Shown piece after piece: positions 7,301 through 15,129 of a DNA stretch of 64,000 nt. Every line of letters starts with the position of its first letter. Position 1 is the first letter of the stretch. The translations under genes were made by a program, and so were the position numbers. A model generated the notes under the pieces. It ran no database searches and was not told where the DNA came from. It worked only from the letters and a program-made list of their open reading frames with translations. Source of the stretch: Pseudoalteromonas aliena SW19 (GTDB taxonomy: Bacteria; Pseudomonadota; Gammaproteobacteria; Enterobacterales; Alteromonadaceae); assembly GCF_014905615.1 (NCBI RefSeq), contig NZ_AQGU01000025.1, forward strand, positions 682,001 through 746,000. Direction: 5' to 3'.

Positions 7301-10225
7301 GTCGGTTTTATAGCCAACTAATTGTTTAACCGGTGACACAAGCATCGCACTATTAGCACGAACACTTCTGCCTCCACCTTCTTCGTATCCTTGAACCGCA
7401 AAATTTAACTGATACGTTCCTGCTTCATAACGTGTTAAATCAATATTAAACTCAGCCTTGCCTTCATTGTCTGTTTTGGTTTCATCTAACGATTCATTTG
7501 TTTGTCTAATATTTTGATCCCCACTGTTGGGATCAGAAAACACATAATCTTTATGTTCGCTAAAGTAAAAGCCTGCTGGTGTTAAACGTAAATCAGCGGT
7601 TATGCGTCTATTTTGAGCCGGTGTACCAAATAGATTTTCAAGGCTTACTAATGCTTTAAATTCTGCCGCACTCACCCACCCTTTGGTAGATGACACTGAA
7701 AATTTACTGTTGATTTTTAGTCTATCTGGCACAAATTCTTCTACTTTAAAGCTCGTACTGCCTAATTGATCACGTCGATTATTTTTAACCAATTGCACAG
7801 ACACATAATATGTTCCGGTCGCTGAGCTATGCTCAGTTGCAAAGTTAAAATCAAGTAAGCCATATTTATTTAAACGCACACGTTTATTAAAAACCGTGGC
7901 GCCTTTAGGATCTGTAATTTCTAATTCTAACGGTATATCCCCTAATTTTGAAAAATCTGATTGCTTAACAATGGTCGCTAAATTGACCGTATCACCAGGG
8001 CGATAAATGCCACGATCTGAAAATACAAACGCATCTATTTGATTATTTCCTTGATAGCCAGAGCTCACTCCGCCAGTATCAAAACGCGAATAGTTAATCA
8101 TACGAGCATGGCGGTTATAAGGAATAAAAGACGCGTCAGATTTTGTCTCTACCACAAAAGCAACGGGGGTCTGCTCTTGTGTAAACCATGTTGTAATTGG
8201 GAACGATGCATGCCCTTTCGCATCGGTTTTACTATCTAAAACAACGAGTCCATTTTTACCCAGTAATGAGACTGTTGCATGCACTACAGGATTGCCTGTT
8301 TCGATAGACTGCACAAACACATCATGAGAGCCATCTGCATTATTTTTTACCAATAAACCTAAGTCTGTTATAAGAATAAGTCGTTTCTCATTAGGCCCGT
8401 AGACATAATTGTCTTGTGTGTTAAGGGCTTGGGCATCAACAAAAAACAACCCCAACCCTAGTGAATCATTATAGTTATCACTTAAATCAAGTGACGAATA
8501 CACCGCCTTTTTTGGATGTTCCGTTTTTAGCTTAATTTGTCGTGTAGAAACCGTACTTATATTTTCTTCTGTAAAGTAATAACTGTTAAATTCGGGGTTA
8601 GTAATATCACCCCTGGTTTGACTCACGAGGTGATTAATTTGATCTGCGTGTACTTTACCAACCTTAACGTGAATTGCTTTTACGCCTCGGGTTAAAAATG
8701 ACAGTTTGTGATCACCATTTTTTGATAAAAGCGCACCGTCAGACATTATTTTTACTTCGGTGGGGTACATAGGTGTATTTAAAATGCTGTCGTAGGCGTT
8801 AGTCATAATAAAATCACTGGCCGATTTTAGCCCAGCGTCAATATGTACATAAACCTGTCTATTTTCTGGTGCGTCAAATACAAAGCTGTGCAATTTAGCC
8901 GAATCTTGCGCTGCTGGGATCATAGTTAGCTTAATTTTTTGCGATTTTTCGAGCACTGCATGCGTCACTTCTCGCGGGCTACTCCAGTATTTATCTTCCC
9001 CATTAGCAGTTGTTTTTGGTAAAACATAAGCCGTGGTTTTGCTAATCACATCTTGCACGGCAATAGCAGCAGTAAAATCTAAAATAAGTGTTTGTTCAGG
9101 CTCGTCTTCGGTATTTCTTACCAGCAACATATTAGCAGTGTTAACTCTAAAAAAACTATTAACACTTGGGATCAAAACAGACTCTTCAATGCTGGTTACC
9201 GTTTTTGATGATCCCGCAACCGGCTTTACGCCACCGTCGAGTGTGAGGTACATATAACTTTCGGTATCTTGAATACGTACCGGCTCTGACGTAATGTAAA
9301 TTTCTCGTTGATGTTTGTCATAAGTGACATCAAATTTGTATTCAGCCACCGAACTTTTACTGTTTTTAGTTAGTGATTGAGTGAGCTTTAATTTACTTTT
9401 TATACTGTCTATATTTGTCGGATGGCTTGCTTTTAACGTCGCGATAACTTTGTGACTTTTAGTTTTAGGGTCTTGATAAAACGCCAGTGAACTTAGGGTT
9501 AAATTAAAGCGTGGCGTTTTAAATACGTGTTCATCGTCGCTCAATTTTATATCCGTTTTAAAAATAGCGGTATCAAAACTAACGCTATATTCTTGCCCCG
9601 CTGGCCAATCTTGCTTTGGCGTAAACTTAAGCTGATTTTCGCTATACCACGTCCATTCACCAATAAGCTCTGGAGTTACTTTTATACCTTTAGTAAGCTG
9701 TTTACCGACCAAATCTAGCTTAGCAACGGAATAAGACACTGTGCTGGTGTTCTCTACCCCTTCTAAAATGGGCGTAAAATCAATATATAGTGGTTCAGCA
9801 ATAAGTGCATCAGATGGAGTAGTAAGCAACGGTCCTGAATGACTGGCCTTATAGCTAACTGGCTGTGGAAGGGAGAGAAAAATACAGTAACTAATAACAA
9901 TTAAACACAACACTGAAAAACAGCTAATAAATAGTTTTTTTCGCTGTTGAGCATAAGTAACTAACCTGTTTAAATTCGACGTTAGCCACGTAGGTTGCTG
10001 CCATACAATAATGCCAAAAGCGTTTAAAACAACAAAAAACACACTGAGTAAGGCACTTAAACTCGCATACGCTTTTACTTCAATATTTGTGCTATTTAGC
10101 CACCATGCTATTGCGCTAAACAGTCCCGCACCAAAGGTTCCAAAAAAGATGCTCATTAATACATTAGCTATTTTTGATGCGAAGTGACTCTTTTTTAAAT
10201 AAGTCCCTTTATTGCTTTTATCCAC
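4328..10225 (-). CDS. Bacterial alpha-2-macroglobulin, membrane-anchored
   Basis: This giant envelope protein (1965 residues) belongs to the YfhM/MagD macroglobulin family, which traps foreign proteases. The thioester motif CTEQ is present at C1519, so covalent trapping is possible. MG beta domains, a bait-like region and the alpha/alpha TED region (GRFMLWPGN...) follow the family order. Instead of a lipobox it has three predicted membrane helices (about 19-43, 53-75, 98-119), with a basic loop between the second and third that places the body in the periplasm. I choose the GTG at 10225 because AAAGGA sits 7 bases upstream and it clears the preceding gene. An ATG at 10327 is in frame but overlaps the DUF1287 gene by 68 bp. 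Confidence 0.93.
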   Translation of the reverse strand: MDKSNKGTYLKKSHFASKIANVLMSIFFGTFGAGLFSAIAWWLNSTNIEVKAYASLSALLSVFFVVLNAFGIIVWQQPTWLTSNLNRLVTYAQQRKKLFISCFSVLCLIVISYCIFLSLPQPVSYKASHSGPLLTTPSDALIAEPLYIDFTPILEGVENTSTVSYSVAKLDLVGKQLTKGIKVTPELIGEWTWYSENQLKFTPKQDWPAGQEYSVSFDTAIFKTDIKLSDDEHVFKTPRFNLTLSSLAFYQDPKTKSHKVIATLKASHPTNIDSIKSKLKLTQSLTKNSKSSVAEYKFDVTYDKHQREIYITSEPVRIQDTESYMYLTLDGGVKPVAGSSKTVTSIEESVLIPSVNSFFRVNTANMLLVRNTEDEPEQTLILDFTAAIAVQDVISKTTAYVLPKTTANGEDKYWSSPREVTHAVLEKSQKIKLTMIPAAQDSAKLHSFVFDAPENRQVYVHIDAGLKSASDFIMTNAYDSILNTPMYPTEVKIMSDGALLSKNGDHKLSFLTRGVKAIHVKVGKVHADQINHLVSQTRGDITNPEFNSYYFTEENISTVSTRQIKLKTEHPKKAVYSSLDLSDNYNDSLGLGLFFVDAQALNTQDNYVYGPNEKRLILITDLGLLVKNNADGSHDVFVQSIETGNPVVHATVSLLGKNGLVVLDSKTDAKGHASFPITTWFTQEQTPVAFVVETKSDASFIPYNRHARMINYSRFDTGGVSSGYQGNNQIDAFVFSDRGIYRPGDTVNLATIVKQSDFSKLGDIPLELEITDPKGATVFNKRVRLNKYGLLDFNFATEHSSATGTYYVSVQLVKNNRRDQLGSTSFKVEEFVPDRLKINSKFSVSSTKGWVSAAEFKALVSLENLFGTPAQNRRITADLRLTPAGFYFSEHKDYVFSDPNSGDQNIRQTNESLDETKTDNEGKAEFNIDLTRYEAGTYQLNFAVQGYEEGGGRSVRANSAMLVSPVKQLVGYKTDGDLSYISKKSKRVVRFININSDAELVARDGLSLNLIEQQYVSTLVQQSNGTYKYQSVQKNKQLTTDAFYISEDGTDFILPTDEPGDYLAELVDSQGNTVSRVSFTVTGTGNLAGKLEKNAELQLQLNKKDYKPGETIEMSIVAPYTGSGLITIETNKVHAFKWFSSKTTSSIQTITLPKGIEGNAYINVSFVRSLESREIFTSPLSYAVKPFVIDRSKREIKLDVNIPDKVKPGDDLVISYSASKPSRMLIFAIDEGILQVAQYQTPKPLNHFLQKRALEVGTMQIVDLILPDFQLVRELASAGGGYAGLMASSFESKQLNPFSRKVEKPVAFWSGILTPDTKSKELTFTIPDTFAGQLRVMAVAVNDNGVGVKQSTTLVKGPFVLTPNVLATAAPGDEFDITLGVANTVEDSGKQLSIAVKALESDNLEILSDAQLTLNIDENAEDTLTFRVRVLDKLGAASITFTAASGEHVSQRTATLSIRPAVAFVSSFDSGFTESGKQHLTVPRKLYSSLAQGNITASKSPLALVDGLISYLDNFPHMCTEQVVSSVFPVLDYLEHPSYMGNVAEKHSRINNLIDTLRKRQLPDGRFMLWPGNTSASIYSSLYVMHFLLDAKEAGVAIPNDMWGMGFEGVRNIASGLLATNNRNRAYAIYLLTRQGEVTTNYLSDLEKSFNADSTKAWQQDISSAFMGATYQLMRASDKAHALIDGYKIGDDTQSVTWGPYDSRLAHDGQYIYLLSKHFPERLKQLTKDDLLNVVKPIFEGRYNTLSSAWSVLAMSAYSNVVLLATQSDDVKIKATTQKGTTETLTVTHAPYPKASFLTDVEQLDILAAPRSFYMMSQAGFDTHLPQQALSNGLEVTREYQDDSGKNVSSVVQGAELNVVLRVRSTTGKNISDVAIIDLLPGGFEILRDSVRNKYNHWQSEYTDIREDRVIFYGDFGDMMTELTYKVKVTAAGRFVVPPVYAESMYDLSVKAHSQSGHVDVTAAK

Positions 10226-10259
10226 TTGTTTATCCTTTGCTTTTGGGGCTGTAATCGCT

Positions 10260-10859
10260 TTAATCTTGTTTATATTGTTGTGGCACAAACCGATAATGAC
10301 CGGTAATTTCATAATCAAAAAGCACATCGCTTTTTTCAGGGCCTCGCCCTATATTATGAACAATTAATGAGTTACCCGTGCCCTGCGCTTTGTCATTAAC
10401 AACCATACCAATATGCGGTAGATTACCCGCTAACATCCACGTGACTATGTCGCCTGCTTTATAGTCCTGTGCCTTGTTTGAGTTACTTAAAACGTCTCCG
10501 TGGCGCTTAAAGTAAACTTGTAAATTTGGTACACGCCGATGATCGATATTTTTATCGGGCTTAGTTAAGCCCCAAATACGTTTTGAGGGATACAACGTAA
10601 AGTTTTTTATCATATCTTCATGAACAAGCTTTTGTAAATCAACACCTAATTGGCGATAAGCACGAATTATAACATCGGTACACACACCAATATTATCGGG
10701 TACATCACCGCCTGGGTAAGCGATTGAACGATAAGCCCCATCATACTTTACTTGATGCGTTGTTCTCTCTAGCAAAGCCGTCACTATATCATCATTAAAT
10801 GAGGCTGCTTTAGCATTTACGCAAAATAAGGCAATTGAACACGCAATAAACCGTATCAT
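10260..10859 (-). CDS. Secreted DUF1287 protein (YijF family)
   Basis: A 199-residue protein with a Sec signal peptide (cleavage likely after AKA, residue 18) and a DUF1287 domain similar to E. coli YijF. The Cys in GVCTDVIIRAYR and the His in LPHIGMVV resemble the Cys-His pair of the NlpC/P60-like fold, so a cell-wall peptidase or amidase role is plausible but unproven. It is the first gene of the operon with the macroglobulin and pbpC, 34 bp ahead of the chosen macroglobulin start. That context suggests work on the envelope. Family assignment is confident; activity is inference. Confidence 0.85.
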   Translation of the reverse strand: MIRFIACSIALFCVNAKAASFNDDIVTALLERTTHQVKYDGAYRSIAYPGGDVPDNIGVCTDVIIRAYRQLGVDLQKLVHEDMIKNFTLYPSKRIWGLTKPDKNIDHRRVPNLQVYFKRHGDVLSNSNKAQDYKAGDIVTWMLAGNLPHIGMVVNDKAQGTGNSLIVHNIGRGPEKSDVLFDYEITGHYRFVPQQYKQD

Positions 10860-10904
10860 ATAAAAATCCTTTTGATATTAATTTACCGAACGGTGGATAA
10901 TTAG

Positions 10905-11378
10905 CTAAAGAGTGCGAGCAACGTACTCAACCACGTTTAATTTTTCACGGCCATCAGTAAAATGCTCATCTAAGCTATATGCCATAATCTCAAGTGGTGC
11001 ATCATAATAACCAGCACACTGAATTTCTGTAATATAACGGAGTATAAGCGCCTCTGCACCAAGATTATTCCACTGAGCCACATGAACAAGCTCATGAAAG
11101 TGCACCCTTAAGTTGTCGGCAACGTGTGAAAGCATATAATAAGTATTTTTATACGTTACGCCTGCTGCATCCATATCGATAAAGTCACCCAATCCCATTT
11201 CACGCAGTTCAGGAAAATCTGGTTTAGGTATTTTATCAACCACAACATAAAACGCATTTTTTAAAAATTCGGTAGGATAAAAACCTGCAAACTCACTGGC
11301 AAATTTGTCACAGCTAATTCTTTGGTCTTTATATTCTAGGTTTGTCTTATCAATCCATTGATCTATTTGATTTAACAC
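10905..11378 (-). CDS. Putative HExxH zinc-binding protein, unknown function
   Basis: 157 residues with a clear HExxH motif (HFHELVHVAQW), the zinc-binding signature of many metallopeptidases, followed by an acidic helix that could supply a third ligand (EIQCAGYYDAPLE). No signal peptide or membrane helix is visible. The GTG at 11378 is chosen because GGAG lies 7 bases upstream; the frame stays open to an ATG at 11483, but the extra N-terminus is unlike a protein domain and has no good ribosome site. I do not recognise the family beyond the motif. It lies 45 bp upstream of the envelope operon on the same strand and may be co-transcribed. Confidence 0.7.
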   Translation of the reverse strand: MLNQIDQWIDKTNLEYKDQRISCDKFASEFAGFYPTEFLKNAFYVVVDKIPKPDFPELREMGLGDFIDMDAAGVTYKNTYYMLSHVADNLRVHFHELVHVAQWNNLGAEALILRYITEIQCAGYYDAPLEIMAYSLDEHFTDGREKLNVVEYVARTL

Positions 11379-11559
11379 GTTTAATCTCCATAATATTAAC
11401 GTTATTCGTCTGCTGTATGGGAATTCTAGATTAAAACATACCTGATCTAGAAAACACCTTAGATACTTATCACTGCCATGCATACGTTGTTATTGCTAAT
11501 TAGTTTAGAGCAACCACAACGCACACTGCTGCAACCTAAGCGCTAAAGCTAAACACGCC

Positions 11560-11988
11560 CTAGCCTTCTTCTTCAACCAATGATTCTAGTAAATCATGTA
11601 TTTCAGCTTTGAGCTCTTTATCAGCAATTTTGTTCGCACTGACTTTAGCATCTTGCAAATTCTTAATTGCTTCGTCTTTTTGACCTAATTCAAGCTGTAA
11701 CGTCGCCATTGAAAAAGCAACTGACGACATATGATCTTTATCGTTAATCGCAATCGACTTCTCTAGTGCCTTTTCGTAGCCTACGATGGCTTCTTCTAGC
11801 TCTTCGGTAAAATCAGCAAGGGTTTCCCATTGTACTGGGTGGTCTTTTGAGGTGTTTTCGTTTTCAATACAAATTGCTTTTAATTGCCCATAAAGTAGCT
11901 CGAATTTTTTTGTATCGTTTTTATTAGCTGCAGCCATTAACTCTTCAGCTAGGTCGTGTACCGCTTTGTAAACTTTAGTATTCATCAT
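11560..11988 (-). CDS. Small TPR-like helical protein, unknown function
   Basis: A 142-residue, acidic, almost fully helical protein. The second half reads as two tetratricopeptide-like repeats (AIVGYEKALEKSIAIND; AFSMATLQLELGQKDEAIKNL), suggesting a protein-protein interaction module in the cytoplasm. There is no signal peptide or catalytic motif. AAGGA precedes the double ATG at 11988/11985, so either Met may be used. No function is assigned; it is a free-standing gene with 180-210 bp on each side. Confidence 0.7.
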   Translation of the reverse strand: MMNTKVYKAVHDLAEELMAAANKNDTKKFELLYGQLKAICIENENTSKDHPVQWETLADFTEELEEAIVGYEKALEKSIAINDKDHMSSVAFSMATLQLELGQKDEAIKNLQDAKVSANKIADKELKAEIHDLLESLVEEEG

Positions 11989-12202
11989 TACTCATCATCC
12001 TTTTTTGCCACTAAATAATGTACTCATACCATTTAGCACCAATGTGTTATGTCAGCCGTTATCAATATTTTAAACAACTGTTTTAAATAGTGTATCACTT
12101 AGCCCAATAATACATTAATAATGAGTAGCACGTAGAAGTTAAACACGACGCAGGCGAAATATTTATACATGAAATAGAATATTAGGACCTGTTAAGACTG
12201 AG

Positions 12203-12382
12203 CTATGCGTTAAATAAACTCGTAAGCCAATCAACCGTAAAAATAGTCGTAAAAATTTTTAGTCCAACCACCGCTAAAAACAGTAAAATAAGCAGAGCTT
12301 TAACCTTGTTACTTTTTAGATTATTCCAATACAACATTCTTGTATTAAACTCTGTTTTTAATTTACTTATTGCGTCTTTCAT
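12203..12382 (-). CDS. Small single-pass membrane protein, unknown
   Basis: 59 residues: a charged amphipathic N-terminus, then a membrane helix (KALLILLFLAVVGLKIFTTIF) and a short C-terminal tail. The ATG at 12382 is chosen because GGGAG sits 5 bases upstream; the in-frame ATG at 12415 lacks such a site. The good ribosome site and the clear helix support a real gene, but no family is recognised. A mobile-element cluster begins about 120 bp upstream. Confidence 0.55.
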   Translation of the reverse strand: MKDAISKLKTEFNTRMLYWNNLKSNKVKALLILLFLAVVGLKIFTTIFTVDWLTSLFNA

Positions 12383-12507
12383 GTTTACTCCCAGTACTGT
12401 AAATTCGACATGCATTTTCTTTTAGAGTAAACCATCGACTAAAAATCGTCCCTACAAAATAACGAATAAAGCGTAACAGCGTGTTTCGAACTCTCCATCA
12501 TAACTAA

Positions 12508-12966
12508 CCTGAACTCTGAATAATAAATCTATCTTGAGCAGCTATTTTCAGCGCTAACTGCGTTGAATTTATTTGCAATAGGCCCGCTATTGACGCGTAA
12601 ATTCGCCTTGTTTTCACTGAAAATCTCTAGGGTCTGTTGACCTTTCAGGATTGAAATTTGTTCAATCTAGGGGCTATTTAATCGCGGCGCGAGGTTTGTA
12701 ACCTAGTGGGCTAAGTAAAAACCGAGCCACAAAGAGTAAATAGTCCCTGGGCAGAACCCTTCGGGCAGCGCATGTTTGGCATTTGTGCTACGTTATCGCC
12801 TATTTATGGGGAATAACCACACTACATAGGCTCTGCCTTGCCAAAATACCAAACAGTCTGCTGCAAATTTAACCTCGAAAGATAAACAGGACCTAGCTAA
12901 AGAAAATAAATTTAAATATCATCATGATTTAATACGTTAGTAAATCTCTTAACCAGAGCTCAGGTT
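12508..12966. mobile_element. MITE-like element, family A, second copy, interrupted by a family B insertion
   Basis: The ends match the 1719-1911 element (CCTGAACTCTG... and ...CAGAGCTCAGG), and AACTAA flanks both sides (12502-12507, 12967-12972). Total length is 459 bp. Removing the inner 262-bp element plus one 4-bp CTAG duplication leaves exactly 193 bp, the length of the intact copy. The 708-bp gap 12383-13090 is otherwise without visible genes. Confidence 0.85.
12631..12892 (+). mobile_element. MITE-like element, family B, 262 bp, nested copy
   Basis: It begins GGTCTGTTGACCTTTC and ends GAAAGATAAACAGGAC (imperfect inverted repeats) and is flanked by CTAG on both sides (12627-12630, 12893-12896). 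Because CTAG is palindromic, the duplication could also be read as TA with a 264-bp element. No open reading frame of note. It is near-identical in structure and equal in length to the copy at 61412-61673. Confidence 0.85.
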
Positions 12967-13090
12967 AACTAAATTGCGGCTCCTGTAAGTTTACAGAGTA
13001 ATTATATACTCAACTAACATCTAAAAATAAATTCAATGCTACACTCATAGCTATTCTAAGCCCGTTAACAGCCAACTAAATTAGTCAATT

Positions 13091-13480
13091 ATGAAACAAT
13101 GTAATCAATGTGGTAAATGCTGTACTAAATACGGCGGTGGTGATTTAAGTGCATCAAAAGAAGAAATTGATTTATGGGAGCTTTTTAATCCTGAAATTTT
13201 TGAATACGTTAAAAACAACGAGATTTGGTTCGATCCAAAATCAGGGGTAAGATTAACCACATGCCCTTTTTTAGAACTTGCGCCTAAAAAAGACCCTCTC
13301 GCTAAAAATATGTACACATGCAGCATCTATCTCGACAGACCAGAAGATTGCCGTCATTACCCTAGCCTAATTTCCGAAATGATTCGCGATGAGTGCGAAA
13401 TGATTGAGCCCATTGATATAAAAAACCAAACTAGAGCACAAATTAAACTCGATGTGCTAATGATCGACAGCCGTTCATAA
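13091..13480 (+). CDS. YkgJ-type cysteine-cluster protein
   Basis: 129 residues starting with a CxxCxxCC cluster (C4, C7, C10, C11) and carrying further cysteines (TTCPFLE, YTCSIYLDRPEDCRHYP). This spacing is typical of the YkgJ/UPF0153 zinc/iron-chelate-binding family, whose biochemical role is unknown. The Cys-rich N-terminus is complete, which supports the ATG at 13091. It stands alone between the mobile-element cluster and the SulP gene, with a hairpin just after the stop. Confidence 0.85.
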   Translation: MKQCNQCGKCCTKYGGGDLSASKEEIDLWELFNPEIFEYVKNNEIWFDPKSGVRLTTCPFLELAPKKDPLAKNMYTCSIYLDRPEDCRHYPSLISEMIRDECEMIEPIDIKNQTRAQIKLDVLMIDSRS

Positions 13481-13482
13481 AA

Positions 13483-13501
13483 ATAGATAGCACCTATCTA
13501 T
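13483..13501. repeat. Perfect hairpin after the YkgJ-like gene
   Basis: ATAGATAG-CAC-CTATCTAT, 8-bp arms, directly after the stop codon. It is AU-rich without a T run, so it may be only a weak terminator or an mRNA 3' end stabiliser. Confidence 0.4.
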
Positions 13502-13628
13502 AATACTATAAATCCAATCACTCCTGCTTCATTCAAGTAAGCATGATACGGTATCGCCCGCTACACTATATTTGCTCTGATTCTATACACACTCCCTTTA
13601 TTTGGGGGAAACTAAGTAGGTTATTTAT

Positions 13629-15119
13629 ATGCTCGAACACATAAAAAGAGACTGGCTTTGTAATATTCGTGGCGATGTACTCGCTGGTATTGTTGTGGCG
13701 CTAGCCTTAATACCTGAAGCAATTGCCTTTTCTATTATTGCAGGCGTTGATCCAAAAGTTGGCTTATACGCCTCATTTTGCATCGCGGTCATTATTGCCT
13801 TTGTAGGCGGACGACCAGGCATGATATCGGCCGCAACCGGCGCAATGGCGCTATTAATGGTGACGCTGGTGAAAGATCATGGCCTGGAATACTTACTTGT
13901 TGCTACCTTACTCACCGGCGTACTACAAATATTTGCAGGCTTTTTAAAGCTCGGTGAATTAATGCGGTTTGTATCGCGATCTGTTGTAACAGGTTTTGTA
14001 AACGCATTGGCTATTTTAATATTTATGGCGCAATTACCTGAGCTTACTAATGTTACGTGGCATGTGTATGCAATGACGGCGGCGGGCTTAGGTATTATTT
14101 ACCTCTTCCCACACATTCCAGCTATTGGTAAAATTATCCCCTCTCCTTTGGTCTGTATTGTTGTTATTACATTGGTTTCACTGTTTTTAGGGCTTGATAT
14201 AAGAACCGTGGGCGACATGGGCGATTTACCCGACACTCTCCCTATATTTTTATGGCCAGATGTACCGCTAACACTTGAAACGCTGCAAATTGTTTTACCT
14301 TATTCAATTGGTCTTGCCGTTGTGGGCTTACTTGAGTCGATGATGACCGCAACTATTGTCGATGATTTAACCGATACAACGAGCGATCGTAATAAAGAGT
14401 GTAAAGGTCAAGGTATTGCAAACATTGGTGCCGGTTTATTTGGCGGTATGGCCGGTTGCGCTATGATTGGTCAATCAATTATTAATGTTAAGTCCGGCGG
14501 ACGTGGGCGACTCTCAACTTTTATTGCCGGTTTGTTTTTAATTATCATGGTGGTATTTTTAGATGAATGGCTGCGCTTAATCCCTATGGCAGCATTAGTT
14601 GCGGTAATGATTATGGTATCGATTGGTACATTCTCGTGGGCATCGGTTAAAGATTTAAAAAAGACCCCCCTTTCGTCAAATGTCGTGATGATTTCCACCG
14701 TTATTGTGGTTGTTGCTACGCATAATTTAGCGATGGGTGTTTTAGTTGGCGTGTTGTTAGCTACGTTGTTTTTTGCCAATAAAATTGGCCGCTTTATGCT
14801 CGTTAAAACCAAGCATGATGAAAGCAGCGATCAAATAATCTATGAAGTCGTTGGCCAAGTGTTTTTTGCCTCCGCTGAGCAATTCATTGCGTCGTTCGAT
14901 TTTAAAAATGCGGTTACTAACGTGATTATTGATTTAACCCATGCCCACTTTTGGGACATAACGGGGGTATCGTCTCTTGATAAAGTGGTTATTAAGTTTA
15001 GACGAGAAGGTGCAACGGTTAACATTATTGGGATGAATAGCGCAACCGAAACCGTTATCGATAAATTTGGTGTACATAACAACCCTGAAGAAGTTGAAAA
15101 ACTACTTGGCGGACATTAA
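13629..15119 (+). CDS. SulP (SLC26) family anion transporter with STAS domain
   Basis: A 496-residue inner-membrane carrier with 10 or more hydrophobic segments, beginning with the family signature [20 protein letters not shown], followed by a cytoplasmic STAS domain from about residue 400 ([22 protein letters not shown]). SulP proteins move sulfate, bicarbonate or other anions, usually with Na+ or H+; this subfamily is often a bicarbonate or sulfate importer, and the substrate cannot be read from sequence. A universal stress protein starts 10 bp later, so the two form an operon. Length is usual for the compact bacterial SulPs. Confidence 0.92.
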   Translation: MLEHIKRDWLCNIRGDVLAGIVVALALIPEAIAFSIIAGVDPKVGLYASFCIAVIIAFVGGRPGMISAATGAMALLMVTLVKDHGLEYLLVATLLTGVLQIFAGFLKLGELMRFVSRSVVTGFVNALAILIFMAQLPELTNVTWHVYAMTAAGLGIIYLFPHIPAIGKIIPSPLVCIVVITLVSLFLGLDIRTVGDMGDLPDTLPIFLWPDVPLTLETLQIVLPYSIGLAVVGLLESMMTATIVDDLTDTTSDRNKECKGQGIANIGAGLFGGMAGCAMIGQSIINVKSGGRGRLSTFIAGLFLIIMVVFLDEWLRLIPMAALVAVMIMVSIGTFSWASVKDLKKTPLSSNVVMISTVIVVVATHNLAMGVLVGVLLATLFFANKIGRFMLVKTKHDESSDQIIYEVVGQVFFASAEQFIASFDFKNAVTNVIIDLTHAHFWDITGVSSLDKVVIKFRREGATVNIIGMNSATETVIDKFGVHNNPEEVEKLLGGH

Positions 15120-15129
15120 GGAACATGTA

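Noticed and set aside
10226-10327. Upstream ATG start of the macroglobulin
   Set aside because: It overlaps the DUF1287 coding sequence by 68 bp and lacks a ribosome site, while the GTG at 10225 has AAAGGA at ideal spacing. It cannot be fully excluded.
14471-14812. 113-codon frame opposite the SulP gene
   Set aside because: Its hydrophobic and Thr-rich composition is the mirror of the transporter helices; a shadow.
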